From Caenorhabditis elegans (taxonomy: Eukaryota; Nematoda; Chromadorea; Rhabditida; Rhabditidae): DNA of 64,000 nt. The notes below the pieces were generated by a model. That model worked only from the letters and a program-made list of their open reading frames with translations, searched no databases and was not told where the DNA came from. Each line of letters starts with the position of its first letter. The first letter of the stretch is position 1. Both the position numbers and the translations under genes were made by a program. Shown one piece after another: positions 47,601 to 59,387 of this stretch. The stretch is from NCBI RefSeq assembly GCF_000002985.6, contig NC_003284.9, positions 16,802,001-16,866,000 of the forward strand, written 5' to 3'.

Positions 47601-50600
47601 CGTCCTAAACGAGAGGACGCAAGCTCGTCCTCGTCCTAAACGAGAGGACGCAAGCTCGTCCTCGTCCTAAACGAGAGGACGCAAGCTCGTCCTCGTCCTT
47701 TCGCGGAGGACGTCCTCGCTAACAGGCCTATGTACGATATTTCATTTGAAAAACTATCAATATTTTTTCTGAAGCGGACCTAGTCAGAACCAACCTATTT
47801 CAGTCGCCTGCACAACCTAGACATAATAAGCTTTTATCTGAAAATGGAAGCTACTACATAGTAGTAAAAAATGTTGGCAGTTTTTCAAAACAATAGGTGA
47901 AAATAAAATTTTCCAGAAATTTACCAAATTTAATAGACTACTAAAAAAGGATTAAAAAGGATTTTTTAATTTTTTATCCTTTTACCAATTTATTTTAAAA
48001 CAAGAGCGAAGTTCAGCAAAAGAGGGGCGGTGCTGAAAAAAATCAATAATTTTTTAATCTTCAAAAACAGCCGAAAAACAGTGGTAAAATTCTGTTACGC
48101 CGAAATTATCTTTTTTAAGTGTGATAAAAAAACGCAAAAATCCGATTTTTTCTCACGTGAACTGGTCGTCTCTCTCTCGCTTGCTCGGATTCTTATATTT
48201 AATATATTTTTGTAAAACCACTGGGCGTCGTGGCGGGCGTCTGTAAGCTAGCATCTTGGCGGTAGACAGCATGAAGTTTACGACATGCTCTCGATTCTGA
48301 ATCATTCGATTCAATACATACAATTCACAAGTCAAAATAATGATCTCTACTCGAATACTCGAAAGGGCATGGCCGCCCAAAAAAAAAATTTTTTCGTAAT
48401 GTTTCTTATTCACTTTCAAAAAACTCGCAAGCATCGTCCAAAGCATACTTAAGCGCAATTTTCCATTAATTTTTTGTAACTATCGGGATTGTTTAGAACT
48501 GATTTTTTCAAAACGGTTTTGTGAAATGAAATTGAGCTTTAAAAAAAAAAAGGAAACTTTCGCAAAAACTTATTTAAAGAATTTTTGTTTTTTATTGTAA
48601 CATATGTATATTTTATAAAAATCTTAATCAATTGAGTTACTGTTTTGAAATTAGTTTTAATTAATTTTTGAAAAGCAAAAAAAAATCAATTGCAAAATTT
48701 GCACAAAAATATTACAATACCAGCCGTTCGCACGCGCTGAAGCGCGTGCTCCGACTGGCGTACTCAAAATTGAAATCAAATTCTAAATTTTCTAAGCCTT
48801 CTTTGCAGATGGAACGTTTTTTCCCTGGTTACCGGAAATTTTCGAGCAACATAAATATTATATAACTAAGTTCTGAGCAATTACAACTTAAAACCTCAAG
48901 TTTCCTGGAACTATTTCTAAATTTCTTGAACGTATAATTTTCTCTATGTTCTTCAAATCATATGAAACATTTTCCGGTCCTTTCCGAAAGTTTTTGGCGA
49001 GCGTTTCTGAAAATTATAACAATTTTTGATATTTTTTTAAAATTATTGAAACTTCAGAATATTCTAGGAGTATCAAAACTTGAAGAAACACCGTCACGCG
49101 CAAATGCATACACTTTTTTCAACGCGCTGCGTGAAAATTCCTCTTGCGATTTCAAAGTTTTTTCCCGCCATTTCAGTGTCCAATGGAGCGCGGGGTCGAG
49201 CCAGAACCCCGTGTAGAACTTTGCAGAAGTTTCTTGAATTTTTCCACGAAATTGAACATTTCAGAATTTTATCGAATTTTTTAGAGAGTTCTGGAACATT
49301 GCAGACTTTTCCCGATTTTTCTAGAAAGTTCTGGAATATTCCAGAATTTTCCCGAATTTTCTAGAAAATTCTGGACCATTCCAGAACTTTCTCGGATTTT
49401 CTAGAAAATTCTGGACCATTCCGGAATTTTCTCGAATTTTCTAGAAACTTCTGGACCATTCCAGAACTTTCTAGAATTTTCTAGAAAATTCTGGACCATT
49501 CCGGAATTTTCTCGAATTTTCTAGAAAGTTCTAGAACATTGCCGACTTTTCCCGATTTTTCTAGAAAGTTCTGGAATATTCCAGAATTTTCCCAAATTTT
49601 CTAGAAACTTCTGGAACATTGCAGACATTTCTCGATTTTTCTAGAAAGTTCTGGAATATTCCAGAGTTTTCCCGAATTTTCTAGAAAATTCTGGACCATT
49701 CCAGAACTTTCTAGAACTTTCTAGAAAATTCTGGACCATTCTGGAATTTTCTCGAATTTTCTAGAAACTTCTGGAACATTGCAGACATTTCTCGATTTTT
49801 CTCAGAAATTGGAATTTTCCGCGCAATTGTTTTTCACTGAAAATTTGAATTTCCCGCCAAAATTTTTTTCACTTAAAATTTGAATATCCCGCCAAAATTT
49901 TTTTCACAGACAATTTGAATTTCCCGCCAAAATTTTTTACACTGCAAATTTGAATTTCCCGCCAAAATTTTTTCACTGAAAATTTGAATTTCCCGCCAAA
50001 ATTTTTTCACTGAAAATTTGAATTTCCCGCCAAAATTTTTTCACTGAAAATTTGAATTTCCCGCCAAAAATGTGGGTCTCACCGCGAAGGGTCTCACCAC
50101 GATGGGTCTCACCACGAAGGGTCTCACCACGATGGGTCTCACCACGATGGGTCTCACCACGATGGGTCTCACCACGAAGGTGACAGGCCCCGCCCACAAC
50201 TCTCACTGACTTTGGGTGTGACGTCACAGACTACAAAGACTACATAGACTACAAACTATGGACAGACGAACTGTATTTTTTTATATATAAGTAATGATAA
50301 CTCAGGTACATTTCCATCAAATTTTTGTAATTATCGGAAGTGTTTTGAATTTATTTTAAGTCAAATAAGACAATATTTTCAAATGAAAAATTAAAAAAAA
50401 AATAAATTTCGGAATTCAATTGAAAATTTCAAAACCACGTTTTTTTTAACTTCGATAAACAGAATAAATTTACTGTGAATTCATTCTTGAAATTTTTGTT
50501 TTAATTTGTATTCTCCACATACCCTGGATTTCTTCGTGCAACTCCAATCAATGGAATTCTGTACGGTGGAAACGGCACCCGAGCCATGAATTCGGTTTCG

Positions 50601-53494
50601 GTTGGGATAATAAACCTCAAACGCGTGTGATCATTTGTCCATGATTGTCGATACCGTCCGTTGTCTACACGCATTGTGCTGTCTTGTGATTGATGCCGCC
50701 GACGGAGTGGAGCTTCGGTTGGCTCATTTTCTCTTGAACCCACAATCTGAGCCCATGTGCTCTCTCCAGAGTTGTTTCGGAATTGCGCTGGGATTTCCGG
50801 AAGACGTCTATGAGACGTCCCTGGGATTCTTCCATTCGAACTTTGCGGATCTTGTCTAGAAGCAGATACTTCATTTTCGCTCCAACGTGGATAAACTTTT
50901 CGAGTAGTGCTTGACCATCCTAGATTGCTGGATGATCTTCCCCTATTACTATTTCCGGCAAGATTTGTAAAATCGGAAAGCCGAGAGGATCGCTGTGATT
51001 CATGTTCATTGGTGACTGGCGGCGTAGGTACCGGCGATTGGATGCCACTAGTGATGGTACCATCAGTTGAACCTGTTTGATTTGCAGTTGTTGGATCGGC
51101 ATCGTTTTCTCTGAACTTTATTCATGTTAGAAATTCGAAGAATTGTTTCTTACCCAGGAAACTCGGTGTACATAATGATGTGTGTTTGTTGTCCCGACTG
51201 CATAATGTTTTCCACTTGCAAACGCTCCAGTTCGTCAAGTTTGATTTCTATTTGATTGGCTTGAAGATTGAGCTGGAATTATTTGAAGTTAAAAGATAAA
51301 TATGCACAAAACACGTGATAAAACACGTGTTTTTTTTTCAAATTTTCAACTCCAAAAGTTGACTTTTGCAAGTTCAGTGAAACCAAAAAACTCGATATTT
51401 AAATTTTAATATAACTTTAACGCTTATTCATCAATGAAACAGAGAAGTTATGAGAAATACATATGTGGATTATTAAAACCTACCAACGATGATTTGTCAC
51501 TGATACATTTCTCAAAAACTCCGTTCATTTTATTGATTGGTCTGAAAATTGGAAATTCAACTCCAAATCTACTTTACTTATATTTTATAACAACGATACC
51601 TGATTCCTTGTTCAAAATCGCTCAATGCTTCTCTAGGAACTCGAATTGGCTTCTCAGGAACAAAATAATCAATTTTCACCATATTCGTTTCCTCTTCTGT
51701 TTGCTGTTTTGAACAATTTTCATCGTTGAATTCAAGAGTTTCATCATGGTCTTCCTTTGATATTGCAATTCGGTTTGTGCTGTCAGCGAGTTCCCACATA
51801 TCTGGATGCTTTCGGAAGAAAGCTTTCACCAAACCTCCAATATCATTCATCAGATTACCATAGTGTTCCAAAGAAGAGCTTGCAAGATCTTTACGTGAAA
51901 TCATTGGAAAGTTGATTCCATTGAATTTATAAAATCCAATTTTATTGTGCTCTTGGTTTTCGGATGAACCATTTTCTTCGGATGGCGGAGATATTGATTG
52001 CAATTCAGAAACATTTTCTTGAGTGAATGTAGAGATTGTGGACAAAATATCCGATGCTTCACTGGTTCTTGGAGATTCCAAATTTTGTTCTGATGTATTA
52101 ATACTATCTGATGTGTTGGAATTCGACAAAACAGCTGAAGAAACTGTAGTATTCGGTGTCTTTCTATCCTCAGAATTTGTATCTTTTCCTATTTGCTGAC
52201 TGTGAAATCCGAGTGGAATGAGACGCCCGTCATGCGGTGCAGGTGCATAAAACTCCGAGTATCCATCTCCATTTTTCCACTCAAGAAGTTCACCTTCCGG
52301 TGGTGAAATCAGTGTGGGATTCACAAAAAGTCGTGGCTTGTTGCTCATTAGAGCTGGAGATGATCGGTGATTTCCATAGGAGTTCGAAAACTTCTGATTT
52401 GAAGAACCTTGTGGTTGAAGTGGTAATACCGGAGGTGGCATGTTGTAAGCATTCAAATGTGGAACTGGGATCATGCGAGGATACTGGGCTGGTGGAGATG
52501 TGTAGTACGGCGGACCTGAAAACTCAAATGTTTTTTTTGTTGATTTTATCACAGCAGTTCGCTGTCACGGCCCGGGCAATTCTAGCAACTTTTTATTCAT
52601 TTTTAACAACTTTTTCACACAAATTCCTAAAAATGTTTTGAAATTTTTACCGATTTTTGGGCGTATAATTTTTTACCGCTGAAGTTGTTTGAGAAGCAGG
52701 AATGCTGCGGCAACCAAAATTTTCGGCAACCGGCAATTGCCGAAGTTGCCGAACTCTGAAACCTTCGGCAACCGGCAGTTTTTGGTTGCTGAAACTTTCG
52801 CAACTTTTCGGCAACTGGGTACTTGATTGCCGGTTGCCGCACAGCCCTGTTGAGAAGTTACGGCAGAGAAAAAAATTTTCCAAACTTTGTAGTCTACCTC
52901 GAACATGCGGCAAAGCCCAAGTTTTTCAAAAAAATTGCAAAACCTAGTGATGATCACTTTTTGATTGTTGATGAAATTTTTATTTTTTCTTGGAAAGTTT
53001 TACAATGATATTTGGTCATTTTGGCACCATATGCCTTGTTCTTAACATTTTCCCCACAGGCGCTATTTCAGCTTAAAACGGTTTCAACATATTTTCGAAA
53101 CGCTCGTATGTATAATTTTTTTGATTTGGAACTTACCCGGCCGATGAGCATTCATTGGAATGTAGTTATTATGATGTGCAAAATTGAACCCATTTGGTAC
53201 TCCATACACCCTCGGTGGTGGCGGTGGATAAAAACTAGCTACCGGAACGGAGCCCTGCGGGTAGAATCTTCCGAATGTGTTATTGTTCTGGTTTCGAAAG
53301 TGTGAACCATTGCCATTGTTTCTGTTGGTATTCTGATTTCTAAATTTGCCATTTCCATTTGATGCTCCAAAGGGTCTAGCTCCATGGAATATTGGCTGAC
53401 CGGCATGATTTCCGTGGTGAGCTGCTTGGTTGGAATTGGCCTCCGTTTCAGATCCACCATAATGCTGAGTAACCCCGGCTCCTTTGGGACGCAT
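44687..53494 (-). CDS. Large low-complexity protein, C-terminal frame broken by an 8-bp duplication
   Basis: Eight exons with exact phases: 53494-53137, 52515-51600, 51541-51484, 51272-51154, 51110-50523, 45966-45851, 45776-45648, 45593 onward. The ATG follows an acceptor (TTTCAG, exon edge 53512) by 18 nt, as in SL trans-spliced worm genes. The N-terminus is Asn/Gly/Gln-rich with a Pro run (FYPPPPPRVYG). The middle is Ser/Thr/Asn-rich. A more ordered part includes VPFPPYRIPLIGVARRNP and LILEPRGYWYPTDDEMELLE. The C-terminus is a Lys/Glu-rich coiled coil. In the last exon, GTTCTTCC is tandemly doubled (45151-45166). As written the frame stops at 45064-45066 (937 residues), but an open coding-like frame continues to a stop at 44687-44689. 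Intron 7 uses a GC donor. I do not recognise the family; the composition suggests an RNA- or granule-associated scaffold, which is inference. Confidence 0.65.
46936..48445. mobile_element. Palindromic (foldback) DNA element in intron 5 of the large gene
   Basis: Left arm 46936-47466 and right arm about 47896-48445 are near-perfect inverted copies starting TGCTTTGGACGATGCTTGCG and reading inward through GGGCGGCCATGCCC. The core between them contains three 31-bp tandem units (47610-47702), each with an internal palindrome GAGGACG...CGTCCTC. No transposase frame is seen, so it is non-autonomous. I could not identify a target duplication, so the ends are approximate. Confidence 0.75.
49281..49800. 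repeat. 40-bp tandem repeat forming a phased heat-shock-element lattice
   Basis: About 13 units of 40 bp, each made of alternating TTC and GAA every 5 bp, for example TTCTAGAAAGTTCTGGAA then TATTCCAGAA. Because 40 is a multiple of 5, the nTTCn/nGAAn phase continues across unit borders over roughly 500 bp. HSF binds three or more such pentamers. It lies in the 4.5 kb intron of the large gene. Helitron-borne HSE arrays are known in Caenorhabditis; the flanking GTGTCCAATGGAGCGCG (49178-49194) fits that kind of repeat from memory. Confidence 0.8.
49826..50070. repeat. Tandem repeat of about 34 bp with E2F-like TTTCCCGCC
   Basis: About seven units, each containing GAATTTCCCGCCAAAATTTT or a one-base variant (one has ATATCCCGCC). 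TTTCCCGCC matches the E2F/EFL-1 consensus TTTSSCGC. The array directly follows the HSE lattice and precedes the 15-bp GGGTCTCACCACGAT repeat, so the three arrays are probably parts of one element. Confidence 0.75.
50071..50180. repeat. 15-bp tandem repeat GGGTCTCACCACGAW
   Basis: Seven or so near-identical units alternating GAAG and GATG at their ends. The minus-strand frame through it (a repeated GETHR-type peptide) is a by-product of the 15-bp period, not a gene. Confidence 0.8.
52655..52860. repeat. TTGCCG/CGGCAA interspersed repeat in intron 1 of the large gene
   Basis: Clustered CGGCAACCGGCA, TTGCCGAAGTTGCCGA and inverse copies form internal palindromes. It is similar in style to, but not the same as, the MITE at 56282. 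Confidence 0.6.
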
Positions 53495-53512
53495 TGTGGT
53501 GAGTAACTGGAG

Positions 53513-56281
53513 CTGAAACAAAGTTCAGTTAATCATAGACAAATCGGAAATCATTGACTTCCGGCTTTTCCCTAACTATACTTTTGCCATCCGTTTCGTA
53601 ATTTTGAACGTTTTTTTTTTGTTTTTCGACCCGCCTGACTGCGGATCACGCGGATGAGTCTGCTCACCATAGAAACATCAATTTGCGGTTTCTGTGACGC
53701 TTTGTTTTATATATTTTCTCTGACATTCAAATTTTGAGAACATGTCTTTGGAAGTTCTTTATATTAGGGCTCTTAAAAAAAATTCCGTTAAAAGTTTCTA
53801 GAAAATTTAACTATTTTAAGATTTACTTTATTTAAAAATTCTTCTTCGCATTACTTTTTTTTTTTTTTACGGTAATTTTTCCAATAGTGAAAAATATGAA
53901 TAGTTAGGTTGTCGAAAAAAAAATTTCAGTCTTAACTTCTCGATAGCTGAAAAGGATTTTCAAACTCCGGTAGTTCCTTTGAAATAAAATGGTGAAGTTT
54001 AAAGAAAACTAAAAGCAATTTACCACTGAATAATTACCAAATTTCAGAATATGCAGTTTCACTTACCGCAACACTCAATGCTATAAAAACAGCCACCGCG
54101 TGGACCGCGCGTGGATCTTTCATAAGCGACAGAAGAATAGACTATTTCAAGTCTGAAAGCAAGATTTTTCAAATTCAAAGTAAATAGAGAAATGTAAAAA
54201 GAATGTTTCAACACCTGGAGATCCGAAGAAACAATGAATAACTCTCGCAAAAGGGATGAGAGAAACGGGGCGGAGCTAGAGCAACGTTTCGAAACAGGGG
54301 AGCATACGTGCACAGCCACTTGCTGCACTTTATAGCTACAGTAGAAATATTCCAGACGGCTTTAGGATCAGAGACATCTTGAGTTATTGTTTGGCAGATA
54401 TAAATTTGTGTTTTTTTTTTGGGAGAAATACGTGGGTTGAAATACATAATAAGAGTATAATGTATTTCTAGAAAAAAACGATAAAAGTTTGTATTTTTTT
54501 CAAAATCTGTATTTTTTAACATGGCCAACTAAGGTTGAAATAAAGATAAACGTACAAGCAGTTCACGTAAAAAAACTTCCTGGTTAAAAAAATGCAAGAA
54601 TATGCTTGAATTGTAACTGTAACAAAGTTTTGAATGGCTACTTAAGTTTGGAAAAATGTTTAAATTAACAGATTTTGCGCTTAGTTTGTAGTAGAGTTTT
54701 ATAAATTTCTCGACTTTAAGACACGTTTTGCAAATTACAAATGTCTTTGCAGTGAATTATCAAGAAAAATAATATCTTACAGACAAGAAATAACAGTATT
54801 ACACCTTTCATTTGAAATGTTTAAGTATTTTTTTCTCATACTGAAAAAACAGCAACATCTGACTTTCAGATCGACTTTTTTCAGTTCAAAGTGCTCCTCT
54901 GCAACAATATTTTTGGTAGGGATTTATTTCGAAGCTCTTATTTCAATTGACATAGGTTGCATTCAGAAATCTGGAATTAACTTCAAATACTTCATCGTTA
55001 CTTAAACTTAAATTTTTAAAACTCCATTTTTCCATTTCCTTTGTGTTTCAGCTAAAACTTGTATTTAGTTTTACCAGTTTTTATCTTTAAAAATGTCAAC
55101 TTTAAAGGACACACAATAGATATTATCATTTTTCAACTCCGTTCTCTAGCGTTTCCTTGAATTCCCACTTTTGTATGACGTAGTGCCCCCGTCGATTTGT
55201 CTGTGCTCGTGAAAAAAGAGTTATGGCTGTCGAGAGATAGTGCTTCACTTTTTTTCTGTCATAGTACACCCAATTTAGGAGTTTAATATATTACAGAACG
55301 TTTAGATTTCGCATTTGAAAAAATCGAGAAGGAGGATAAGCATAAATCTGAATGAAAAAGTCGTAAAAGTAGAATTTATGTCATATGAAGAAAATTAGGA
55401 AATCTACGAGTTTTTCAAAAAGAACAATTCTCGGAAACTTTGAGAACTAGGAACCACACAAACTTCTGCACTTTTTTCTCTCCTCGTTGAACAAGGAACA
55501 TTCTGGTTGGAACCTCGAACCTCGTCCAAATTAAATAAATTCGTTTTCTGCAAACTTTTCAGGCGGCCTAATGGAGAGTTCAAGGTTGGAGACCCCCATT
55601 CTTTTCTCTAATCAAGAGCGTTCTTTCTTTTTTTTTGGGTTTCATTTAGAAAAAGCTAACTAATGAAAAGAGTACTAGAAGACGCGATTAAAACACTGGC
55701 GAATCATCAACACCAGCGGGCCAAAAAAATGCGCTGACAAAAACCAAATGAGCTTGAGCGACCACATAAGGTTTTTGAAGCCCTCCACGCCTAACCCATC
55801 CATCTCGTTGGCAGTGGCTTCAGGTAACATCTGCTTAATTCAAAGCTACAAGAAAAGGGGAAGAAGAAGAATGTGAAAAAACGGCGTTTCTTCATTTTCT
55901 GCGGACGAGCCATAGCCGGAAATTAAGTCGTCAAGTGGAGAAAAGTGAAAAGCTACCAAATGGAATCAAGTGATTTGCACTTGTGTCAACCAAAATTTAT
56001 GAAGGTGCAAATTTAGATCAAGGGAAGATCAAGGAGGTGGTGATAGTCGTTTAGAAATTTAAATTTTTAGTAGATCAAACACTATAGATTTTCATGAGTG
56101 ATGAAAACAGAGATATATATCTTTACCAGAAAAAACATTCGCTACAGTTACAATTTTTGTAGTTTCAATGGTAATTTATCAAAATTTTTGAACTCGACGG
56201 CACAGTTAATTTGCCATGTAGTGGCTCACTGAGCACACTGGAACCATACGCATACCGAAAACGATCACTCGTAATGTGCAC
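53513..56281. other. Upstream region of the large gene and intergenic gap
   Basis: 53520-54300 is the likely promoter region of the minus-strand large gene. 54300-56280 is AT-rich with short unsupported frames. No RNA gene is recognised. Confidence 0.4.
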
Positions 56282-56736
56282 CAGGGGTGTGCGGCAAATT
56301 TGCCGAATTCGCCGTTTGCCGAGCTCGGCAAATTTCAAAAAAGTAGATTTGCCGAATTTGCCGAGCTCGGCAAATTTCGAAATCGCACACGTCAAAAATT
56401 TTACAGTACAATTTTGACTAAAATTATTGATTTTTTCGCCAAAAATGTAGTAAAATGACACAAAATTGAGTTAGTTTTATGCTTAAGCAGACATACTACA
56501 CGGAACTAATTCAGAAACCAGATGTGTGTTAAGAATTCGGTAGTTTTGGTGTTCCAAAAAACATCAAAAATTATCAAAATTTTCCGAGTTTGTTAAGCAC
56601 GGCAAATTTGCCGAATTTGCCGAATTTGCCGAGCTCGGCAAATTTGCCGAATTTGCCGTGCTCGGCAAATATTGAAAAAAGAGATTTGCCGAATTTGCCG
56701 AGCTCGGCAAATTTTGAGATTTGCCGCACACCCCTG
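56282..56736. mobile_element. hAT-type MITE with 8-bp target duplication
   Basis: Terminal inverted repeats CAGGGGTGTGCGGCAAATTT / AAATTTGCCGCACACCCCTG-like (the right end reads TTTGCCGCACACCCCTG), flanked by the 8-bp direct repeat ATGTGCAC (56274-56281 and 56737-56744). The interior is tandem GCCGAATTT / GCCGAGCTCGGCAAATTT. It has no coding capacity. CAGGGGTG-type ends with an 8-bp duplication point to the hAT superfamily. Confidence 0.85.
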
Positions 56737-56744
56737 ATGTGCAC

Positions 56745-58455
56745 ATTGGTGTGCAAATTATGATTGATTTTGTTGGCATTGCTCAAAATGAAAGTGCTGC
56801 GAGACTTTTCAAAAAACATTGTAAAATAACTGCGAAGTGTCAAATATGCAAAAATCTTCTGCGGCCGTCACCCTATTGCTCATCGAAAAAAAATTTTACA
56901 AGACGATAACCTTCTAATGAAAATGTGGAATGGGAAAATAACTAAAGTTAAAAAAGTGTATAGCTACAGTAATAATACAAAATCTTCCCTTATTTTGTAT
57001 CAGTCAGAACTGCACACACTGGGGACAAAACACGAAATGTGTAAGAAAAATATAAATTTACAGAATACGATGCGAGGAAAATAATACATTTCTGGGTGGC
57101 TCCAAAATTGGCACCTTCTTTTTGGGAACCCATCAATTTTGGTTTGAAGTCCAAGCTGAGCAATTATCTTCTCGTGAGCTGTGCTATTCCAGAATATGCT
57201 ATTTTTTTATTCGAAAAATTAACTTCGAAAAAATATACGGAAATTAACAAACTGTATTCAGAGGTAAAAAAGGAACAAATGTGATATGATTCAATGCAAA
57301 CAACTTTGGAACGTGTAAGCTGTTTTTTCAGCTACTCGGTGTTCAGGAATGAAGTGTACGTTTACTTCAAGCTGTGGTATCAATTTTCAAAACAAAAAAA
57401 CTGGAATTCATAATACCGTATGTATATATATCTACAAACAGTGGTGGGTTAACATCTTCACGTACTTAAAGGTGAAGTAGCGCCAGCAGGTAAAATTGTA
57501 AAAAAAAACTACTCATATGTTGCCAAAATGCCCGAATATCATGTCAAACATCTTTTGAAAATTTTTTATTTACTGCCAAAAGTTGTCAATTACTAAGTTC
57601 TTGCCACTCATAATAATGGAGGTCAACCAAAAATTATTACATTTTTCAACTGTAATTTTGTTTTAATTAGTTGTATTGAAACATTGTAGGGGTCGGAACA
57701 TGTGACATTGCTTTAGATTTTTTCAAAAGCTCATATTTTCCAAAATATTGGCAAATTGCCAAAACTTTGACTGGAAATTATGATAAATCTGAAATTTTTT
57801 GAAGTGTTTTATTACCACCGTCATAGTCATAGTTATTTTAAAACTATTCCGCATTAGAATCATGAGCATAAATTGACAGAGAGACAGTTTTTTGATAATT
57901 TAACAAAATATCACATGAACTTGTAAACCAGCACCTAACCTTGATTCAATTTAACACACTGCGTTTTCAAGTAACCCTAGAATTCACAGTCGCAAATCCC
58001 TTGCATAACACCAATATCTATGTAGTCGCATGTCAAGTTTCCAGTCAACAAATTAGTTTGCTAGCTTTTGTACGTCAACAAAAAAAGAGTTTTGCTGCTC
58101 ACCCAATAAAAAGCTGACTTCTTTCGCACCCCTATCGCATGTGTCCAACAAAAGGAGGCGATAGAGAGGTCGACGTTTGCTGATAAGAATGTGATGTCTT
58201 TCTTCTTAATGCCTCTGTTCACTACAAAAGCAATATTATATTAGCATAATAATTGACCTTTCTTGCGCTATTTTATTTCACAGGAAATAAAAAATAGGGA
58301 CTGGCCATTCGAGTACCGTACGCACCCTCACGGAGCCCTTCGGTTCTTCAAATATTACAAAAATCACAGTCTCTATTCTTTCTGATTTCGAATTTATGTT
58401 GTTTCTTGCTATCTTTTTACATGCGTCAGTACATTTTCAGCAATCTTCTTCAATT
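56745..58455. other. Gap upstream of the inositol-kinase gene
   Basis: AT-rich; no supported exon. An acceptor ACATTTTCAG ends at 58440, 15 nt before the kinase ATG, and probably receives a spliced leader. Confidence 0.4.
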
Positions 58456-59387
58456 ATGGCGTACAAAAATCAAGTAGGTGGACGTGCCGAGATCATCAAA
58501 GTTTTTGGAGATCATTTGTTGAAGCCCACAACATTTTACGAAGTGGAGAGTTACTTGAAAATGAGCAGATCAATTGCGGATATTGCACCCGATTGCTGTT
58601 ACATTTTCTCGGTAAGATTTTTCAAAAGTTGTGTTGAAAATAAATAAATAAATGATTTTTTAAGTTTGGAAAGGTTATTTCTCTCAAGAAGTGCACTGTC
58701 TGTTCTGATCCAATGTCCATGAAAACAATCAATTTGCTCTTTTCTAATCAAGCATCTGGGTGAGACTGATAAGCAACCTTTTTTTTTGAAATCAAATAGA
58801 ATTTTTAGACACTACCTTCTTATGAAAGACGAAGCCCACGCAGCGGTTTCCCCGCGGATTCTTGACTTAAAGCTTGGCACCAGAACTCACAGTGATTATA
58901 TCTCGGAGGAGAAGAAGATTAATCATATCAAAAAATCATTAAGCACTACGACTGCTGTACTCGGACTTCGACTTAGTGGAGCAAGTTTCGGAAGAGGAGA
59001 GGTCAAGTGGACTAAGGAAGACGGTGAGTTGGTTGGAATTCTTCATAAAACTAATGTTCTCACAATTCAGGCAAACGGATGAACGCTGAAACTTTCAAAA
59101 GAGCTATGAAACACTTCTTCGATGTTTCTCAGCCGAAGAAAAATGCAGCAAAACGCCAACTTCTGAAGATCAAAGCATCCTTGAAATCGAATGAAAATAC
59201 TCGATTCTTTGGAAGTTCATTGCTGGTCATCATTGATGACGACGTCGAAAGTCCGGAAGCATCCGTCAAAGTCAAACTCATTGACTTTGCAAGCATGGCT
59301 CGTTCAGAATACAATGCGCCACAATACAAGGGAGCCGACGTTGGAGCTCTTCTTGGAGTTACCAATCTACTACAGATCTTGAACTAA
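58456..59387 (+). CDS. Inositol polyphosphate kinase family (IPK; IPMK/IP6K-like)
   Basis: Four exons: 58456-58611, 58665-58759, 58800-59023, 59071-59387; 263 residues with exact phases. The family phosphorylates soluble inositol phosphates using ATP. Seen: N-lobe with GGRAEIIKV and an E in FYEVESYLKM, the family signature P-x3-D-x-K-x-G (PRILDLKLGTRTHSD), GLRLSGASFGRGEVKW, SSLLVIIDD and the metal-binding IDFAS. The protein ends soon after GVTNLLQILN and is compact, near the minimal catalytic core. An ATG at 58396 would add a signal-like leader, but TTTTCAG at 58434-58440 lies between and suggests trans-splicing, so the start at 58456 is preferred. Acceptor choice at exon 3 is ambiguous by nine in-frame bases. 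AATAAA lies at 59486-59491. Whether the substrate is IP3, IP4 or IP6 cannot be told. Confidence 0.85.

Larger units (their letters stand above)
45967..50522 (-). other. 4.5 kb repeat-filled intron of the large gene
   Basis: Flanking exons 51110-50523 and 45966-45851 join in exact phase (GG|G), which is why I read this as intron. It contains, by plus-strand position, unclassified sequence (46020-46935), the palindromic element, AT-rich filler (48446-49100), and the three tandem arrays. No competing gene is seen. Confidence 0.6.

Noticed and set aside
49080..49364. Plus-strand frame of 94 codons across the tandem repeat
   Set aside because: It is generated by the 40-bp repeat and flanking transposon-like sequence.
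50101..50227. Repeated GETHR/GETLR-type peptide on the minus strand
   Set aside because: It is the translation of the 15-bp DNA repeat GGGTCTCACCACGAT, with no gene context.
54059..54528. Minus-strand frames of about 90-106 codons upstream of the large gene
   Set aside because: No motif, no splice support, and composition typical of non-coding DNA.
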